Assembly (NCBI RefSeq): GCF_000430645.1
Contig: NZ_AUMK01000011.1
Span: 124,001 to 188,000, forward strand
Direction of reading: 5' to 3'
Length of the DNA stretch: 64,000 nt
From: Aquimarina latercula DSM 2041
GTDB taxonomy: Bacteria; Bacteroidota; Bacteroidia; Flavobacteriales; Flavobacteriaceae
Within the stretch, counting starts at the first letter, position 1. Each line of letters begins with the position of its first letter. Shown piece after piece: positions 1 through 8,644 of the stretch. Below the pieces are notes generated by a model. It was not told where the DNA came from. It worked only from the letters and a program-made list of their open reading frames with translations, and did not search any database. Both the position numbers and the translations under genes were made by a program.

Positions 1-239
1 ATAACTACTGGGGATTACCGGGACTCATTATGGAGGTTAATGATGGTGATTTACGTATTTTGTGTAATAAAATTGTACTAAACCCTAAGAAGAAAATAGA
101 AATTAAAGCTCCGGAAAAAGGTAAAGTTGTGACGGAAACTAAATTCGAAAAAATTATGCGTAAAAAAATGGATGAAATGCACGATAGGAGATCACATCGT
201 AATGGCGGCAATAGTATGGAAATTAGAATAGGAGGATAA
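1..239 (+). CDS. GLPGLI family protein, C-terminal part (cut by window edge)
   Basis: The open frame enters from the left edge (frame of position 3) and ends at the TAA at 237-239. The first visible residues, N-Y-W-G-L-P-G-L-I, are the signature that names the GLPGLI family of Bacteroidota secreted proteins. The remaining ~70 residues match the C-terminal part of the complete GLPGLI gene at 1516-2406 closely (shared LCNKIVLN and EIKAP blocks), so the two are tandem paralogs. The tail is Arg/Gly/Asn-rich. The family has no proven biochemical role; members are usually exported and encoded beside TonB-type receptors, as here. The N-terminus lies outside the window. Confidence 0.85.
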   Translation, partial: NYWGLPGLIMEVNDGDLRILCNKIVLNPKKKIEIKAPEKGKVVTETKFEKIMRKKMDEMHDRRSHRNGGNSMEIRIGG

Positions 240-259
240 TCATCAAAATCAATCAAAAA

Positions 260-1423
260 ATGAACAATATATTATTTGCATTAGCCTTGCTTGTAGTTTT
301 TAATGTAAAAGCTCAGGTCACAAAGATACCTTTTGAAGAAGATGGATTAGTTTTTATCAAAGTAAAAGTAAATAATCAACAAGAATATTTAGATTTTGTG
401 TTTGATACTGGAGCTTCTATTGGAGTTTTGGATAGCACCGTAGCTAAAAAATTAAATATAAAATCTAATTATTCACAAAATGCGCAAGGTGCCAATGGAT
501 CGCAAACCTATAATATCGCGACAAATCAAACTGTGGACATAGGAACGATAGTATTAGATAATAGCAATCTTGTTCTAGTAGATTTACAAAAGCTTTCTCA
601 GAGATCTGGTAGAAAGATTCAAGGCATTATAGGATATGATGTTTTAAGACAATATCGAACCAGATTTGATTTCAAGGAAAAAATAATGACATTGTATAAT
701 GAGGGTGATCCAATCTCGGGGCTGGAAACATATACTAAAATTCCTATGAAATTTGATGGGACACCAATTCCTCAAATAGACCTGACTTTTACATTAAATG
801 ATGGAAATACGCTTACCGGAAATTTTTTATTTGATAGTGGTGCAAATATGAGTGTATTATTTAATACACCCTATGCTGTAAAAAATGACCTCAAAAATAG
901 ATCTGGAAAAACAATAAAAGGGAAGGCAAGAGGTCTTAATAAATCTACAACCTATACTAAAGGAACTATAGAAAAACTACGACTTAGTGATTTTGAATTT
1001 ACGGATTTACCTATCGATATTTCTGAAGGTCATGAAGGAGTATCAGGTTCTCCTAGTTACGCAGGGATTTTGGGAGCACAAATTATTAATAGATTCGATA
1101 TGGTCTTAGACTATAAAGAGAAATTGTTTTATATCAAACCAAATGAAAAATTCAAGACTCCATTTGAGTTTCCTATGAGTGGAATTGGGGTTGAAAAAGT
1201 ACAAGAAAAAATACTAGTAAGCTATGTAGTAAAGGATAGTGAAGCTTATCAGAAAGGAGTTAGAGAAGGGGATGAGTTGCTAAAAATAGATGAGTATAAT
1301 GGTAAGGAACTCAGTACTTGGAAAAAACATTTGAAACATAGCGAGAAAAAAGTAAAAATAGAAGGAAAAGATACTTCTGGTAAGGTATATAAAGTAGTTA
1401 TTTTATTAAGACGATTAATCTGA
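260..1423 (+). CDS. Secreted retropepsin-like aspartyl protease with C-terminal PDZ domain
   Basis: A 387-residue exported protein with a signal peptide ending near A18-Q19. Two retropepsin-like lobes are visible: the first has D49-T-G-A-S and the second D192-S-G-A-N, the two catalytic-Asp motifs expected of a single-chain pepsin-like enzyme built from duplicated retroviral-type domains. From about residue 300 to the end there is a PDZ-like domain (SGIGV then the VREGDELLKID stretch), as in other Bacteroidota aspartyl protease/PDZ proteins. Family knowledge suggests a periplasmic peptidase; its substrate is unknown. It sits 20 bp behind one GLPGLI gene and 92 bp before another, so it may process or act with them (inference). 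Proteolytic activity is not shown by sequence alone. Confidence 0.85.
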   Translation: MNNILFALALLVVFNVKAQVTKIPFEEDGLVFIKVKVNNQQEYLDFVFDTGASIGVLDSTVAKKLNIKSNYSQNAQGANGSQTYNIATNQTVDIGTIVLDNSNLVLVDLQKLSQRSGRKIQGIIGYDVLRQYRTRFDFKEKIMTLYNEGDPISGLETYTKIPMKFDGTPIPQIDLTFTLNDGNTLTGNFLFDSGANMSVLFNTPYAVKNDLKNRSGKTIKGKARGLNKSTTYTKGTIEKLRLSDFEFTDLPIDISEGHEGVSGSPSYAGILGAQIINRFDMVLDYKEKLFYIKPNEKFKTPFEFPMSGIGVEKVQEKILVSYVVKDSEAYQKGVREGDELLKIDEYNGKELSTWKKHLKHSEKKVKIEGKDTSGKVYKVVILLRRLI

Positions 1424-1515
1424 TTGGAAACCGTTGTTTTTTTGGGATATAATTAACTTTTATTGATTAAACCTAGTGCAAATCATAGAGTCTAAATAGT
1501 TTAAAACTGCCTAAT

Positions 1516-2406
1516 ATGAAGACTATATGTACATGGGTTACTATTCTTATAACCTCTTTAACAATCGCACAGGATTTTCAGGGAAAAGCCTATTATTTCA
1601 GCAAAACAGGAATGGATATGGATTTTGGAGGACGCCAAATGTCTGAAGACCAGAAAAAAGCTATTGCCGACAGAATGAAATCTGCTATGGAAAAAACGTT
1701 TGTACTTACTTTTAATAAGAGCGCTGCCACTTATAAAGAAGAAGCACAATTAGATGCGTCAGGAGGAGGAGGTGGAAGATGGGGAGCTATGCTTTCGGGT
1801 TTTACATCTAATAACTACTATAAAAATATAAGGGATGGTCAGTATTACGATCAACGTGAATTTTATGGAAAAAACTTCTTGATTAAAGATTCTTTAGAGA
1901 CATACAATTGGACCTTAGTAAATGAGACCAAGAAAATTGGAAATTACACTTGTTTTAAGGCAACTACGACCAAAAAAGTGAGTGAAGTTATGGACTGGAG
2001 AGCCATGAGAAGAAGGGGTAGAGAACAAAGAGAACAAAGAGAAAATGGAGCAGATGATCAGGCAAATGCTGATAATGCTCCAGATACACCGGAAATGCCA
2101 AAAGAAATTGAAGTTACAGCTTGGTATACACCAGAAATTCCAGTTAACCAAGGTCCAGGATCTTATTGGGGATTACCAGGTTTAATTTTGGAAGTACAAG
2201 AAGGAAGAACAACATTATTGTGCAATAAAATAGTGTTAAATGCTGATGAAAAAGAAGAAATTAAAGCGCCAAAAAAAGGAAAAGATGTATCACAAGCCGA
2301 GTTTGACGAAATCACGAAGAAGAAAGTAGAAGAGATGATAGAACAATTCAGTACCCAACGAAGAGGAAGAGGAAGAGGAGGCTTAGGCGGAGGACGTAGA
2401 AATTAA
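1516..2406 (+). CDS. GLPGLI family exported protein with Arg/Gly-rich tail
   Basis: A 296-residue protein with a signal peptide (cleavage near residues 18-20, IAQ) and the family signature Y-W-G-L-P-G-L-I around residue 215. It contains a Gly run near residue 75-80, an Arg/Glu/Gln-rich low-complexity insert (about residues 163-180), an Asp/Ala/Pro-rich linker, and an extreme C-terminus that is almost pure Arg and Gly. The family is common in Bacteroidota, is secreted, and has no assigned activity. It is followed 29 bp downstream by the large outer-membrane receptor, so co-expression is likely. The previous GLPGLI gene at the window edge is a tandem paralog. Confidence 0.85.
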   Translation: MKTICTWVTILITSLTIAQDFQGKAYYFSKTGMDMDFGGRQMSEDQKKAIADRMKSAMEKTFVLTFNKSAATYKEEAQLDASGGGGGRWGAMLSGFTSNNYYKNIRDGQYYDQREFYGKNFLIKDSLETYNWTLVNETKKIGNYTCFKATTTKKVSEVMDWRAMRRRGREQREQRENGADDQANADNAPDTPEMPKEIEVTAWYTPEIPVNQGPGSYWGLPGLILEVQEGRTTLLCNKIVLNADEKEEIKAPKKGKDVSQAEFDEITKKKVEEMIEQFSTQRRGRGRGGLGGGRRN

Positions 2407-2435
2407 AATTCTTTTAAAAAAATCAATCAAAAAAA

Positions 2436-5174
2436 ATGAAACAAAAGATACTATATGCCATACTGTTGGTAGGGATGACTATGTCTGCACAGAAAGTTAA
2501 AATTACTGGATTTGTAAAAGACTCCGTAGGTAATCCATTAGAAATGGCAAATGTAATAGCCTATAAAAAAACGGACAATACCATGACAGCTTATGGTATT
2601 ACTAATAGCAATGGAAAATATGGTCTATCGGTTCCGGCTAATGAAACTTACTTGCTTAAAGTGAGCTTTATAGGGCTTTCTGCAAAAGATAGAACTATTA
2701 CTGTGAATGTGGAAGATGTAAAAGTAGATTTCGAGATGACATCCGAAGAAAATAGCCTTGATGAGGTAGAAATTGTTTATGAGATACCCGTCGTAGTAAA
2801 AGGGGATACATTGGTCTATAATACAGATTCATTTACTAACGGTAATGAGAAAAAATTAGGAGATGTTTTAGATAAACTACCTGGGATAGAAGTAAATGAT
2901 GATGGGGAAATAGAAGTAGAGGGAAAGACAGTTTCTAAAGTGATGATAGAAGGGAAAGATTTTTTTGATGGAGATTCTAAACTGGCTACAAAAAATATTC
3001 CAGCAGATGCCCTAGATAAGGTAGAAGTATTGAGAAATTATGAGGATGTAGGTCAAATGAGAGGTCTTCGAAATAATCAAGATCAGGTAGCGATTAATAT
3101 TAAATTAAAAGAAGGTAAAAAGAATTTTTGGTTTGGAGATGTAACTGTTGGAGCAGGAGTTGGAGAAACAGAACGGTATTTGGTAAAACCAAAATTGTTT
3201 TATTATAATCCAAAATACAGTATTAATATCTTAACCGATTTTAATGACATAGGAGAAGTCCCATTTACTAGAAGGGATTATTTTAATTTTACAGGAGGTT
3301 TTAGGAATTTGGGCAGAGGTGGCACTTCGTTTAATATAACGAGTGATGATCTGGCATTTGCGGTATTACAGAATGATCGCGCAAATGAAATAAATACCAA
3401 GTTTGGAGCTGCTAATTTTAGTATGTCTGCCAGTAAAACATTAGATATTAGTGGATACGGAATTGTTAGTAATACTAAAACAGATTTAATTACTAATACA
3501 AGAAGAACGTATATCGATGATACTGCTGATCCTACGGATAATACTATAGAGGAAACTTTTGATAATACAGAACAAAGAAGCACCTTAGGGTTACTAAAAT
3601 TAAGTGCTAGTTATAGACCTAATAATAATTTTCGATTGGATTATGATGTTTTTGGTAAACTTTCTCAACAAGAAGAGGATGATACTTTTCTTTCTGTAAG
3701 AGATGATATTTCTGAAGATATAAACGAACGGTTAGAGAATGATCCTTTTTCCGTACAACAGAATTTAAATGCATATTATACACTAAATTCAAAAAATATT
3801 TTCTCTTTTGAAGCACAACATTTATTTCAGGAAGAAGATCCATTTTACAATGCAATTAGGTCCGAAATACCTTTTAGAGGAGTTTTTACTCAAATCAACG
3901 ATCCTGATGATCTAAACTCAGATACATTTGATCCTTTAGAAGCTTCAGAACGATATAATGTCAATCAACAAAAAAATGTAACTACCAGTAAATTAGACGC
4001 AAAATTGGATTATTACTATGTATTGAATAAAAAGAGTAATCTTAATTTTACAATAGGATCTACCTTAAGTACGCAGAATTTTGACTCTGATATTTTTCAA
4101 ATTTTAGATGATGGTGATCAAAACAGTTTTGAGTCGGAAGAATTTACTAATGATGTCAAGTATAATTTTAATGATCTATATGCTGGAGTACATTATAAGT
4201 TTATTACCGGAATCTTTACTTTTAATCCTGGAGTTAGTATTCATAACTATGATCTAAAGGATGAACAATTGGGGACTACCAATAGCCAGAATGAGTGGCA
4301 GGTATTACCGGACTTCTTCGCTTTAGTGCAGTTTAAAAAGAGTGAGAGTTTACGTTTTAATTATTCGATCACAGCAAATTATACAGATATAAATAATCTA
4401 GCAGAAGGATATGTTTTTAATAATTATAATTCATTATCCCAAGGGAACAGAAGTTTGGAGAATGCTTTATATGATAATTACTCTTTGAACTATTTTAGTT
4501 TTAATATGTTTAATTACACTAATATTTTTGCTAGATTAAGTTATACCAATAGACGTAACCCTATTAAGAACACAAGTATTGTATCTGGTATTAATCGAGT
4601 AAACACACCGATTAATTCTAATCTTGCAGATCAAGTGCTATCAGGTAGTGGTAATTTTACCAGAACTTTTGGTAAGATTAAAGGAAATTTAAGTGCTAAT
4701 GTAAGTTGGTCTAGTTTTAATAATATAGTAAACACACTTCCTAGTGAGAGTATAAGTCTTACACAAACGTATCAAACTGAATGGTCCACAAATTTTAAGA
4801 AAGGACCAAACTTTGATCTAGGATATAGTATCACCGTTAATGATTATGATAATAATGGCGCGGAAAGCACTTTTTATACGAGCCGTCCTTTTGCTAGGTT
4901 AGATTGGTCCTTTGCTAAAGGATTTTTACTAAAATCTTCCTATAGTTATTATAATTACCGAGATACCGAAACTACCTTAAACGAATATAGCTTTTGGGAT
5001 GCGGAGGTGTTTTATCAGAAACCAGATAGTAAATGGGAATATAAATTTTCCGTTACCAACTTATTAGATACGGAAAGTATCAATAGAGATAGTTTCAATG
5101 AATTATTTAATAGTACTTCTAGTTATGTGGTTCAGCCAAGATATTGGATTTTTAGCGTAAAGTATAATCTGTAA
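2436..5174 (+). CDS. Outer-membrane beta-barrel receptor (TonB-dependent receptor-like)
   Basis: A 912-residue protein with a signal peptide (to about residue 18), then a carboxypeptidase-regulatory-like Ig domain (about 20-105: ITGFVKDSVGNPLEMANV), a plug-like region (about 120-225, with VVVKGDTLVYN and LDKLPGIEV, typical of Bacteroidota receptors) and a long barrel of alternating strands ending in an aromatic-rich last strand (WIFSVKYNL). This is the OMP_b-brl_3-type receptor commonly paired with GLPGLI genes. Its cargo cannot be deduced; the neighbouring protease and GLPGLI genes make a peptide or metal-peptide plausible (inference). No SusD partner is adjacent. It starts 29 bp after the GLPGLI stop behind an A-rich leader also found before the gene at 260. 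Confidence 0.87.
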   Translation: MKQKILYAILLVGMTMSAQKVKITGFVKDSVGNPLEMANVIAYKKTDNTMTAYGITNSNGKYGLSVPANETYLLKVSFIGLSAKDRTITVNVEDVKVDFEMTSEENSLDEVEIVYEIPVVVKGDTLVYNTDSFTNGNEKKLGDVLDKLPGIEVNDDGEIEVEGKTVSKVMIEGKDFFDGDSKLATKNIPADALDKVEVLRNYEDVGQMRGLRNNQDQVAINIKLKEGKKNFWFGDVTVGAGVGETERYLVKPKLFYYNPKYSINILTDFNDIGEVPFTRRDYFNFTGGFRNLGRGGTSFNITSDDLAFAVLQNDRANEINTKFGAANFSMSASKTLDISGYGIVSNTKTDLITNTRRTYIDDTADPTDNTIEETFDNTEQRSTLGLLKLSASYRPNNNFRLDYDVFGKLSQQEEDDTFLSVRDDISEDINERLENDPFSVQQNLNAYYTLNSKNIFSFEAQHLFQEEDPFYNAIRSEIPFRGVFTQINDPDDLNSDTFDPLEASERYNVNQQKNVTTSKLDAKLDYYYVLNKKSNLNFTIGSTLSTQNFDSDIFQILDDGDQNSFESEEFTNDVKYNFNDLYAGVHYKFITGIFTFNPGVSIHNYDLKDEQLGTTNSQNEWQVLPDFFALVQFKKSESLRFNYSITANYTDINNLAEGYVFNNYNSLSQGNRSLENALYDNYSLNYFSFNMFNYTNIFARLSYTNRRNPIKNTSIVSGINRVNTPINSNLADQVLSGSGNFTRTFGKIKGNLSANVSWSSFNNIVNTLPSESISLTQTYQTEWSTNFKKGPNFDLGYSITVNDYDNNGAESTFYTSRPFARLDWSFAKGFLLKSSYSYYNYRDTETTLNEYSFWDAEVFYQKPDSKWEYKFSVTNLLDTESINRDSFNELFNSTSSYVVQPRYWIFSVKYNL

Positions 5175-5272
5175 TAATGTAAATATGATGGGGGTTATCT
5201 TAATATAGTTGCTATATCCATTAATGCGAATCCCAAATCCAGTTTAGTATTCCGGGAGATTTGTTATACGGG

Positions 5273-5280
5273 TAAATTTG
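5273..5280 (+). promoter_or_regulatory. Candidate -7 element (TAAATTTG)
   Basis: TAAATTTG fits the Bacteroidota -7 consensus TAnnTTTG. It lies about 75 bp before the ATG at 5355. No well-spaced -33 TTG is present, so this is a weak call; it would separate the EthD lipoprotein from the receptor transcript. Confidence 0.35.
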
Positions 5281-5354
5281 TAGTACTTTCAAAATGCAAA
5301 CCTACTATGTTATAGGTGTGTATTATGAGTAGGAATAGCTATAAAAATATCAAT

Positions 5355-5765
5355 ATGAAAAATAAGATACTCTATCTGGTTTTTGGGATTACATTGTTTC
5401 TTGTAAGTTGCGAAGATGCTAATACTTCGGATAAGTCTCAACCTAAAAAAGGGATGATTAAAGTGACAATACTATATCCAAATGATGCTGACAAAATATT
5501 TGATATGGATTATTATGCCAATAAGCATATGCCAATGTTAATAGATCTATTCGGAGATTCGTTAAAGAGGTTAGGGATTGATAAAGGATTATCAGGGCGA
5601 ACATCAAATGATCCAATTCCTTATCTAGCCATTGGATATTTATATTTTGAAAATCTTTCTGATTATCAAAATTCGTTCGGACCAAACGCAGAAAAAATTA
5701 GAGGTGATATCCCAAACTATACTAATATTAAGCCTATTGTTCAGATTAGTGAGGTTGTGAAATAA
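5355..5765 (+). CDS. EthD-domain lipoprotein
   Basis: The ATG at 5355 was chosen over the upstream in-frame ATG at 5316 because it places a lipoprotein signal at the N-terminus: a short basic start, a hydrophobic core and the lipobox L-V-S-C. The mature part, about 115 residues, is an EthD/dimeric alpha-beta-barrel domain: the MIKVTILYPN opening strand, D-x-x-Y-Y-x-x-K-H-M-P, and the closing PNYTNIKPIVQISEV. EthD-like proteins are normally cytoplasmic and linked to degradation of organic compounds; a surface- or periplasm-anchored form is less usual. The substrate is unknown. The neighbours (receptor upstream, unknown gene downstream) give no further clue. Confidence 0.8.
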   Translation: MKNKILYLVFGITLFLVSCEDANTSDKSQPKKGMIKVTILYPNDADKIFDMDYYANKHMPMLIDLFGDSLKRLGIDKGLSGRTSNDPIPYLAIGYLYFENLSDYQNSFGPNAEKIRGDIPNYTNIKPIVQISEVVK

Positions 5766-5857
5766 CAAGTTTTCTAATTGATAGAACTCATAATACTATA
5801 TAAGAATACTTCTTAATGTCAATTAGTAATTAACCAAACTTAATATTTATAAATGAA

Positions 5858-6451
5858 ATGGGAGGAATGTTACACCCTACGTCTAAAGGAATACTTATAG
5901 GTCGATTAGTAGGTCTGAATAGTACAATTAGTATAACAGAGTATATTATAACTTTTGGAATAAAAAGTATTGAAATTCCCGAGTATTATACATCGCCTGG
6001 GACTGAATATTATATTGGTTTTGGCACAGGTTATGAGGAAGGTCAAAAATTGAGAATGTTGTTGGAAAATGATACAAGCAGCCAAATATCGCTGGAAGAA
6101 AAGATAACATGTCTTTCATTTTTATTGAAAAAACAGGAAAATTGCAGACTAATTATAACTATACAATCTTTTTTGGATAACACCAAATATTGGAATGAAT
6201 TTAGAATAGCAACGGGAACTATAGATGCAATACAAGCTTTACTAGGAGAAAATAAGATTCAGCGAGCCGTTTATAAATTGCTGATATATTTAAAAGAAAG
6301 GTTTTATTTAAAAGCTTTAATGGAGTTTTATGAAGTTTATTCGAATCTAGAGAATGCGAGATCAAAAAAGAAAGATAATAAAGATTACGAAATAGAGAAA
6401 GAACTAGAAAGAATAAAAATTGAAGTTCAAAATTGGATTAATAAAAAGTAA
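5858..6451 (+). CDS. Hypothetical protein
   Basis: A 197-residue protein with no family I recognise. There is no signal peptide or clear membrane segment. The N-terminal half is rich in beta-prone Ile/Tyr/Gly stretches (EYIITFGIKSIEIPEYYTSPG), the second half is predominantly helical, and the last 35 residues are a highly charged Lys/Glu helix that could form a coiled coil. Codon use and AT content resemble its neighbours. Another ATG five bases upstream is in a different frame, so 5858 is the natural start. It runs in the same direction as the carboxypeptidase-regulatory protein 29 bp downstream and may be co-transcribed with it. Confidence 0.6.
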   Translation: MGGMLHPTSKGILIGRLVGLNSTISITEYIITFGIKSIEIPEYYTSPGTEYYIGFGTGYEEGQKLRMLLENDTSSQISLEEKITCLSFLLKKQENCRLIITIQSFLDNTKYWNEFRIATGTIDAIQALLGENKIQRAVYKLLIYLKERFYLKALMEFYEVYSNLENARSKKKDNKDYEIEKELERIKIEVQNWINKK

Positions 6452-6480
6452 CGAAATTAGTCTTGGCTCGTCATCTTACT

Positions 6481-7692
6481 ATGCATACAATTATTAGATT
6501 TGTTATTTCCGTAAGTGTCTTTTTATGTACGGTTATTTCCATTGCACAAAATGGCAACAAAACCATCACAGGGAAAGTTTTAGATAAAGAAAACAATCAA
6601 CCGATTCCATTTGCTTCTATATACCTAAAAGGGCAGGCAATTGGTACAATATCGAATGAAGAAGGGAAGTTTGTTTTTCATATTTCTAATAGAGGAAATG
6701 GTACAGTTATAATATCTAGTTTAGGATATAGTTCTATAGAGAAAAATGTTGATGATTTTAATCTTGATCAGCAAATATTTCTAAGTGCAGAAGTAAATGC
6801 GCTGAGTGAAGTGGTGATTACAACGACAAAAAAGAAGAAATTATCGGCAAAACAGATAGTAAAAAAGGCATATCAGGAGATTCCTAATAACTACCCTGAT
6901 CAGTCTTATATTCTAGAAGGTTTTGTTCGTGATTTGCAAAAAGAAGATAGTACATATGTAGAGTATTTAGAATGTGCAGCTAAGTTTTACAATCAACCTA
7001 CAAATAAAGAAGTCGAAGCTAAAGTAGAGCTTGTAGCCATAAGGAATAGCTACATTGCAGAAAAAAACCCTTGGAACAAACAGTGGGAAAGAAAAAACTC
7101 AATTATCGACTTAATAGAAGATGATTTTATAAGATTTGATTATGGACCCATTAAAGGAAAAAATGGATGGAAATATGAGTTGGAGGATATCTTACCTTAT
7201 AATCAGAAGTATGTATATAAAATAAAAGGAACAGATGCACCTTTTCAGAAAGCAACACTATATATAGATACAGAATCTTTTGCCTTTGTAAGAATGGAGC
7301 TTACGCGAACTGCACATAAAGGAAAATCGTGGAAAAGAAGATTAACACATGGAGGAGAACAAGTGTATTATAATGTGATTTTTGAATATCAGGAATATAG
7401 GAACAAAATGTACTTAAAATATCAAAGGGAAGAAGATACCTGGAATATTTATGATACTAAAACTCCTAGTAAATTACTATTCGTAAAAGAACCAAAAAAA
7501 GAATTGTTCGTAAACAAAATCATTGTAAATAATGTAGAGAAATACCCATTTACTCGAAATATGAATTCTGATAGTAGTATAGAAAATCACTCAAGCGAAT
7601 ACAATGCAGAGTTTTGGTTGAACTATAATGCTCCACAACAAACTAAAGAAATAAGCAAAATTGAGCAATATTTAAAAGAGACTAGTAACTAG
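6481..7692 (+). CDS. Exported protein with carboxypeptidase-regulatory-like domain
   Basis: The frame is open from a TTG at 6463, but the ATG at 6481 gives a normal signal peptide (MHTIIRF then a hydrophobic run to about residue 23, IAQ), so it is the preferred start; the protein is then 403 residues. After the signal comes a CarboxypepD_reg-like domain (ITGKVLDKENNQPIPFASIYL), a short linker with a Lys cluster, and about 290 residues of a mixed alpha/beta region typical of Flavobacteriaceae carboxypeptidase-like regulatory domain proteins. No metallopeptidase zinc motif or beta-barrel closing strand is seen, so it is probably a periplasmic or outer-membrane-associated protein of unknown role rather than a receptor or peptidase. 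Confidence 0.75.
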   Translation: MHTIIRFVISVSVFLCTVISIAQNGNKTITGKVLDKENNQPIPFASIYLKGQAIGTISNEEGKFVFHISNRGNGTVIISSLGYSSIEKNVDDFNLDQQIFLSAEVNALSEVVITTTKKKKLSAKQIVKKAYQEIPNNYPDQSYILEGFVRDLQKEDSTYVEYLECAAKFYNQPTNKEVEAKVELVAIRNSYIAEKNPWNKQWERKNSIIDLIEDDFIRFDYGPIKGKNGWKYELEDILPYNQKYVYKIKGTDAPFQKATLYIDTESFAFVRMELTRTAHKGKSWKRRLTHGGEQVYYNVIFEYQEYRNKMYLKYQREEDTWNIYDTKTPSKLLFVKEPKKELFVNKIIVNNVEKYPFTRNMNSDSSIENHSSEYNAEFWLNYNAPQQTKEISKIEQYLKETSN

Positions 7693-7705
7693 TAGTAGTT
7701 TTATG

Positions 7706-7978
7706 TTATATCATCTGGTAAACATATATCGCTAAAGTCACAGCGACAGCTCCAATAAGAATGCCTATTTTGTTTTTAAATGTATTGTTTTTATAAGATT
7801 TTCTATTCTCCTTTTTAGACCAATAAAAAATCAAGAACGAGATAGCAGCTACAGCGCAACCTATGGCTAAATATAATTTAGTCTGTTGATCAAAATAAGA
7901 AGTGTTATTTATAAGCGAAATGCAAATAAAGAAGAATACGAAAAATAGTAACTTGCTGTTTTTTTGAATGGTTTGCAT
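7706..7978 (-). CDS. Small membrane protein, hypothetical
   Basis: A 90-residue protein with three hydrophobic segments: about residues 10-24, 33-52 and 70-88, separated by a basic loop (KKENRKSYKNN). No known family is recognised. It is convergent with the gene ending at 7692, with only 13 bp between the stops. It is a plausible small inner-membrane protein; its role is unknown. Confidence 0.55.
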   Translation of the reverse strand: MQTIQKNSKLLFFVFFFICISLINNTSYFDQQTKLYLAIGCAVAAISFLIFYWSKKENRKSYKNNTFKNKIGILIGAVAVTLAIYVYQMI

Positions 7979-8017
7979 AGTGTTTTGCTTTAAATTTAGA
8001 AAATAATTCCAAAAAAC

Positions 8018-8137
8018 TCAATTGATATAATCCTCAGTACAATTTATAAACTTTAGTTCTTTATGAGTTGATTGTCCAAAACTAAATATTGAGATTAAAA
8101 CAAAAAGATTAAATATTAAAAGCTTCAAGTATTTCAT
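8018..8137 (-). CDS. Tiny secreted-type reading frame (39 aa), possibly a truncated gene
   Basis: An ATG at 8137 (minus) opens 39 codons that begin with a textbook signal peptide: MKYLK, a hydrophobic run, then FSFGQS. Only about 19 residues follow cleavage before a TGA. The start of a secreted protein gene therefore seems present while the body is missing; it may be a pseudogene start or a genuine micropeptide. The frame continues open past the TGA into the 7978 gene, which may be chance. Confidence 0.35.
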   Translation of the reverse strand: MKYLKLLIFNLFVLISIFSFGQSTHKELKFINCTEDYIN

Positions 8138-8207
8138 TGTTCATTCTTTAGATGAGATCAAAAGTATTTAAATCTTTGAGTAGAAAGCAAAATATTGTTA
8201 ACTATAG

Positions 8208-8396
8208 ACCGATAAGCTTCTCGGTTTTTATCAATTACGACTTCTGTTTAAAAAATTACTTGAAGTTATGCTTGATCTTACATATATACATGGGTATGAC
8301 CCATATAAAAACACTTGGGAAGATTGGGATAAAAATCTATTAAAAAAGGAAACTATAAATTATTATGGGTTAGAAACTTTAGATAATATTGCTTAA
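8208..8396 (+). pseudogene. Possible 3' remnant of a protein gene
   Basis: A 62-codon open stretch ends at TAA 8394-8396. Its residues look like real protein (for example the motif GYDPYKNTWEDWDKN and the ending NYYGLETLDNIA), but a TAG immediately precedes it and the only internal ATG (8268) gives 42 residues. The best reading is the C-terminal remnant of a lost gene. The parent family is not recognised. A 63-codon frame overlapping it in another register was judged spurious. Confidence 0.3.
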
Positions 8397-8644
8397 GGTT
8401 GAAAAACTATTATAATTTATGAAAATGTAAGGTAACATTTTGTGTTTTAATGATACTATAATTATAAGAGTCCGAATTTTAAATAGAAAAATGTACTAAC
8501 TAAGTTCCTTAATTAACGTATAAGGTTAAAAGGTATTGTTGTAAAAGCAAATTTCATTTTGTAGGAGTTAATAAGTTTATAATAAAAAGAAGTAAAAAAT
8601 AAAAGTAAAGTATCAGGTTTGAAAATAAGTACACACACAAAATC

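Larger units (their letters stand above)
7979..8644. other. Gene-poor stretch with short gene remnants
   Basis: About 660 bases without a normal gene. It holds a 39-codon secreted-type frame on the minus strand (8018-8137) and a 62-codon stretch with protein-like composition but no good start (8208-8396), described separately. The rest, 8397-8644, is AT-rich with no convincing frame, terminator or RNA. Confidence 0.5.

Noticed and set aside
5316..5354. Upstream ATG for the EthD protein
   Set aside because: It would add 13 polar residues before the lipoprotein signal, spoiling it; the ATG at 5355 is preferred.
8152..8343. 63-codon frame on the plus strand
   Set aside because: Composition is unlike protein, no signal or domain is seen, and another register of the same DNA looks more coding-like.
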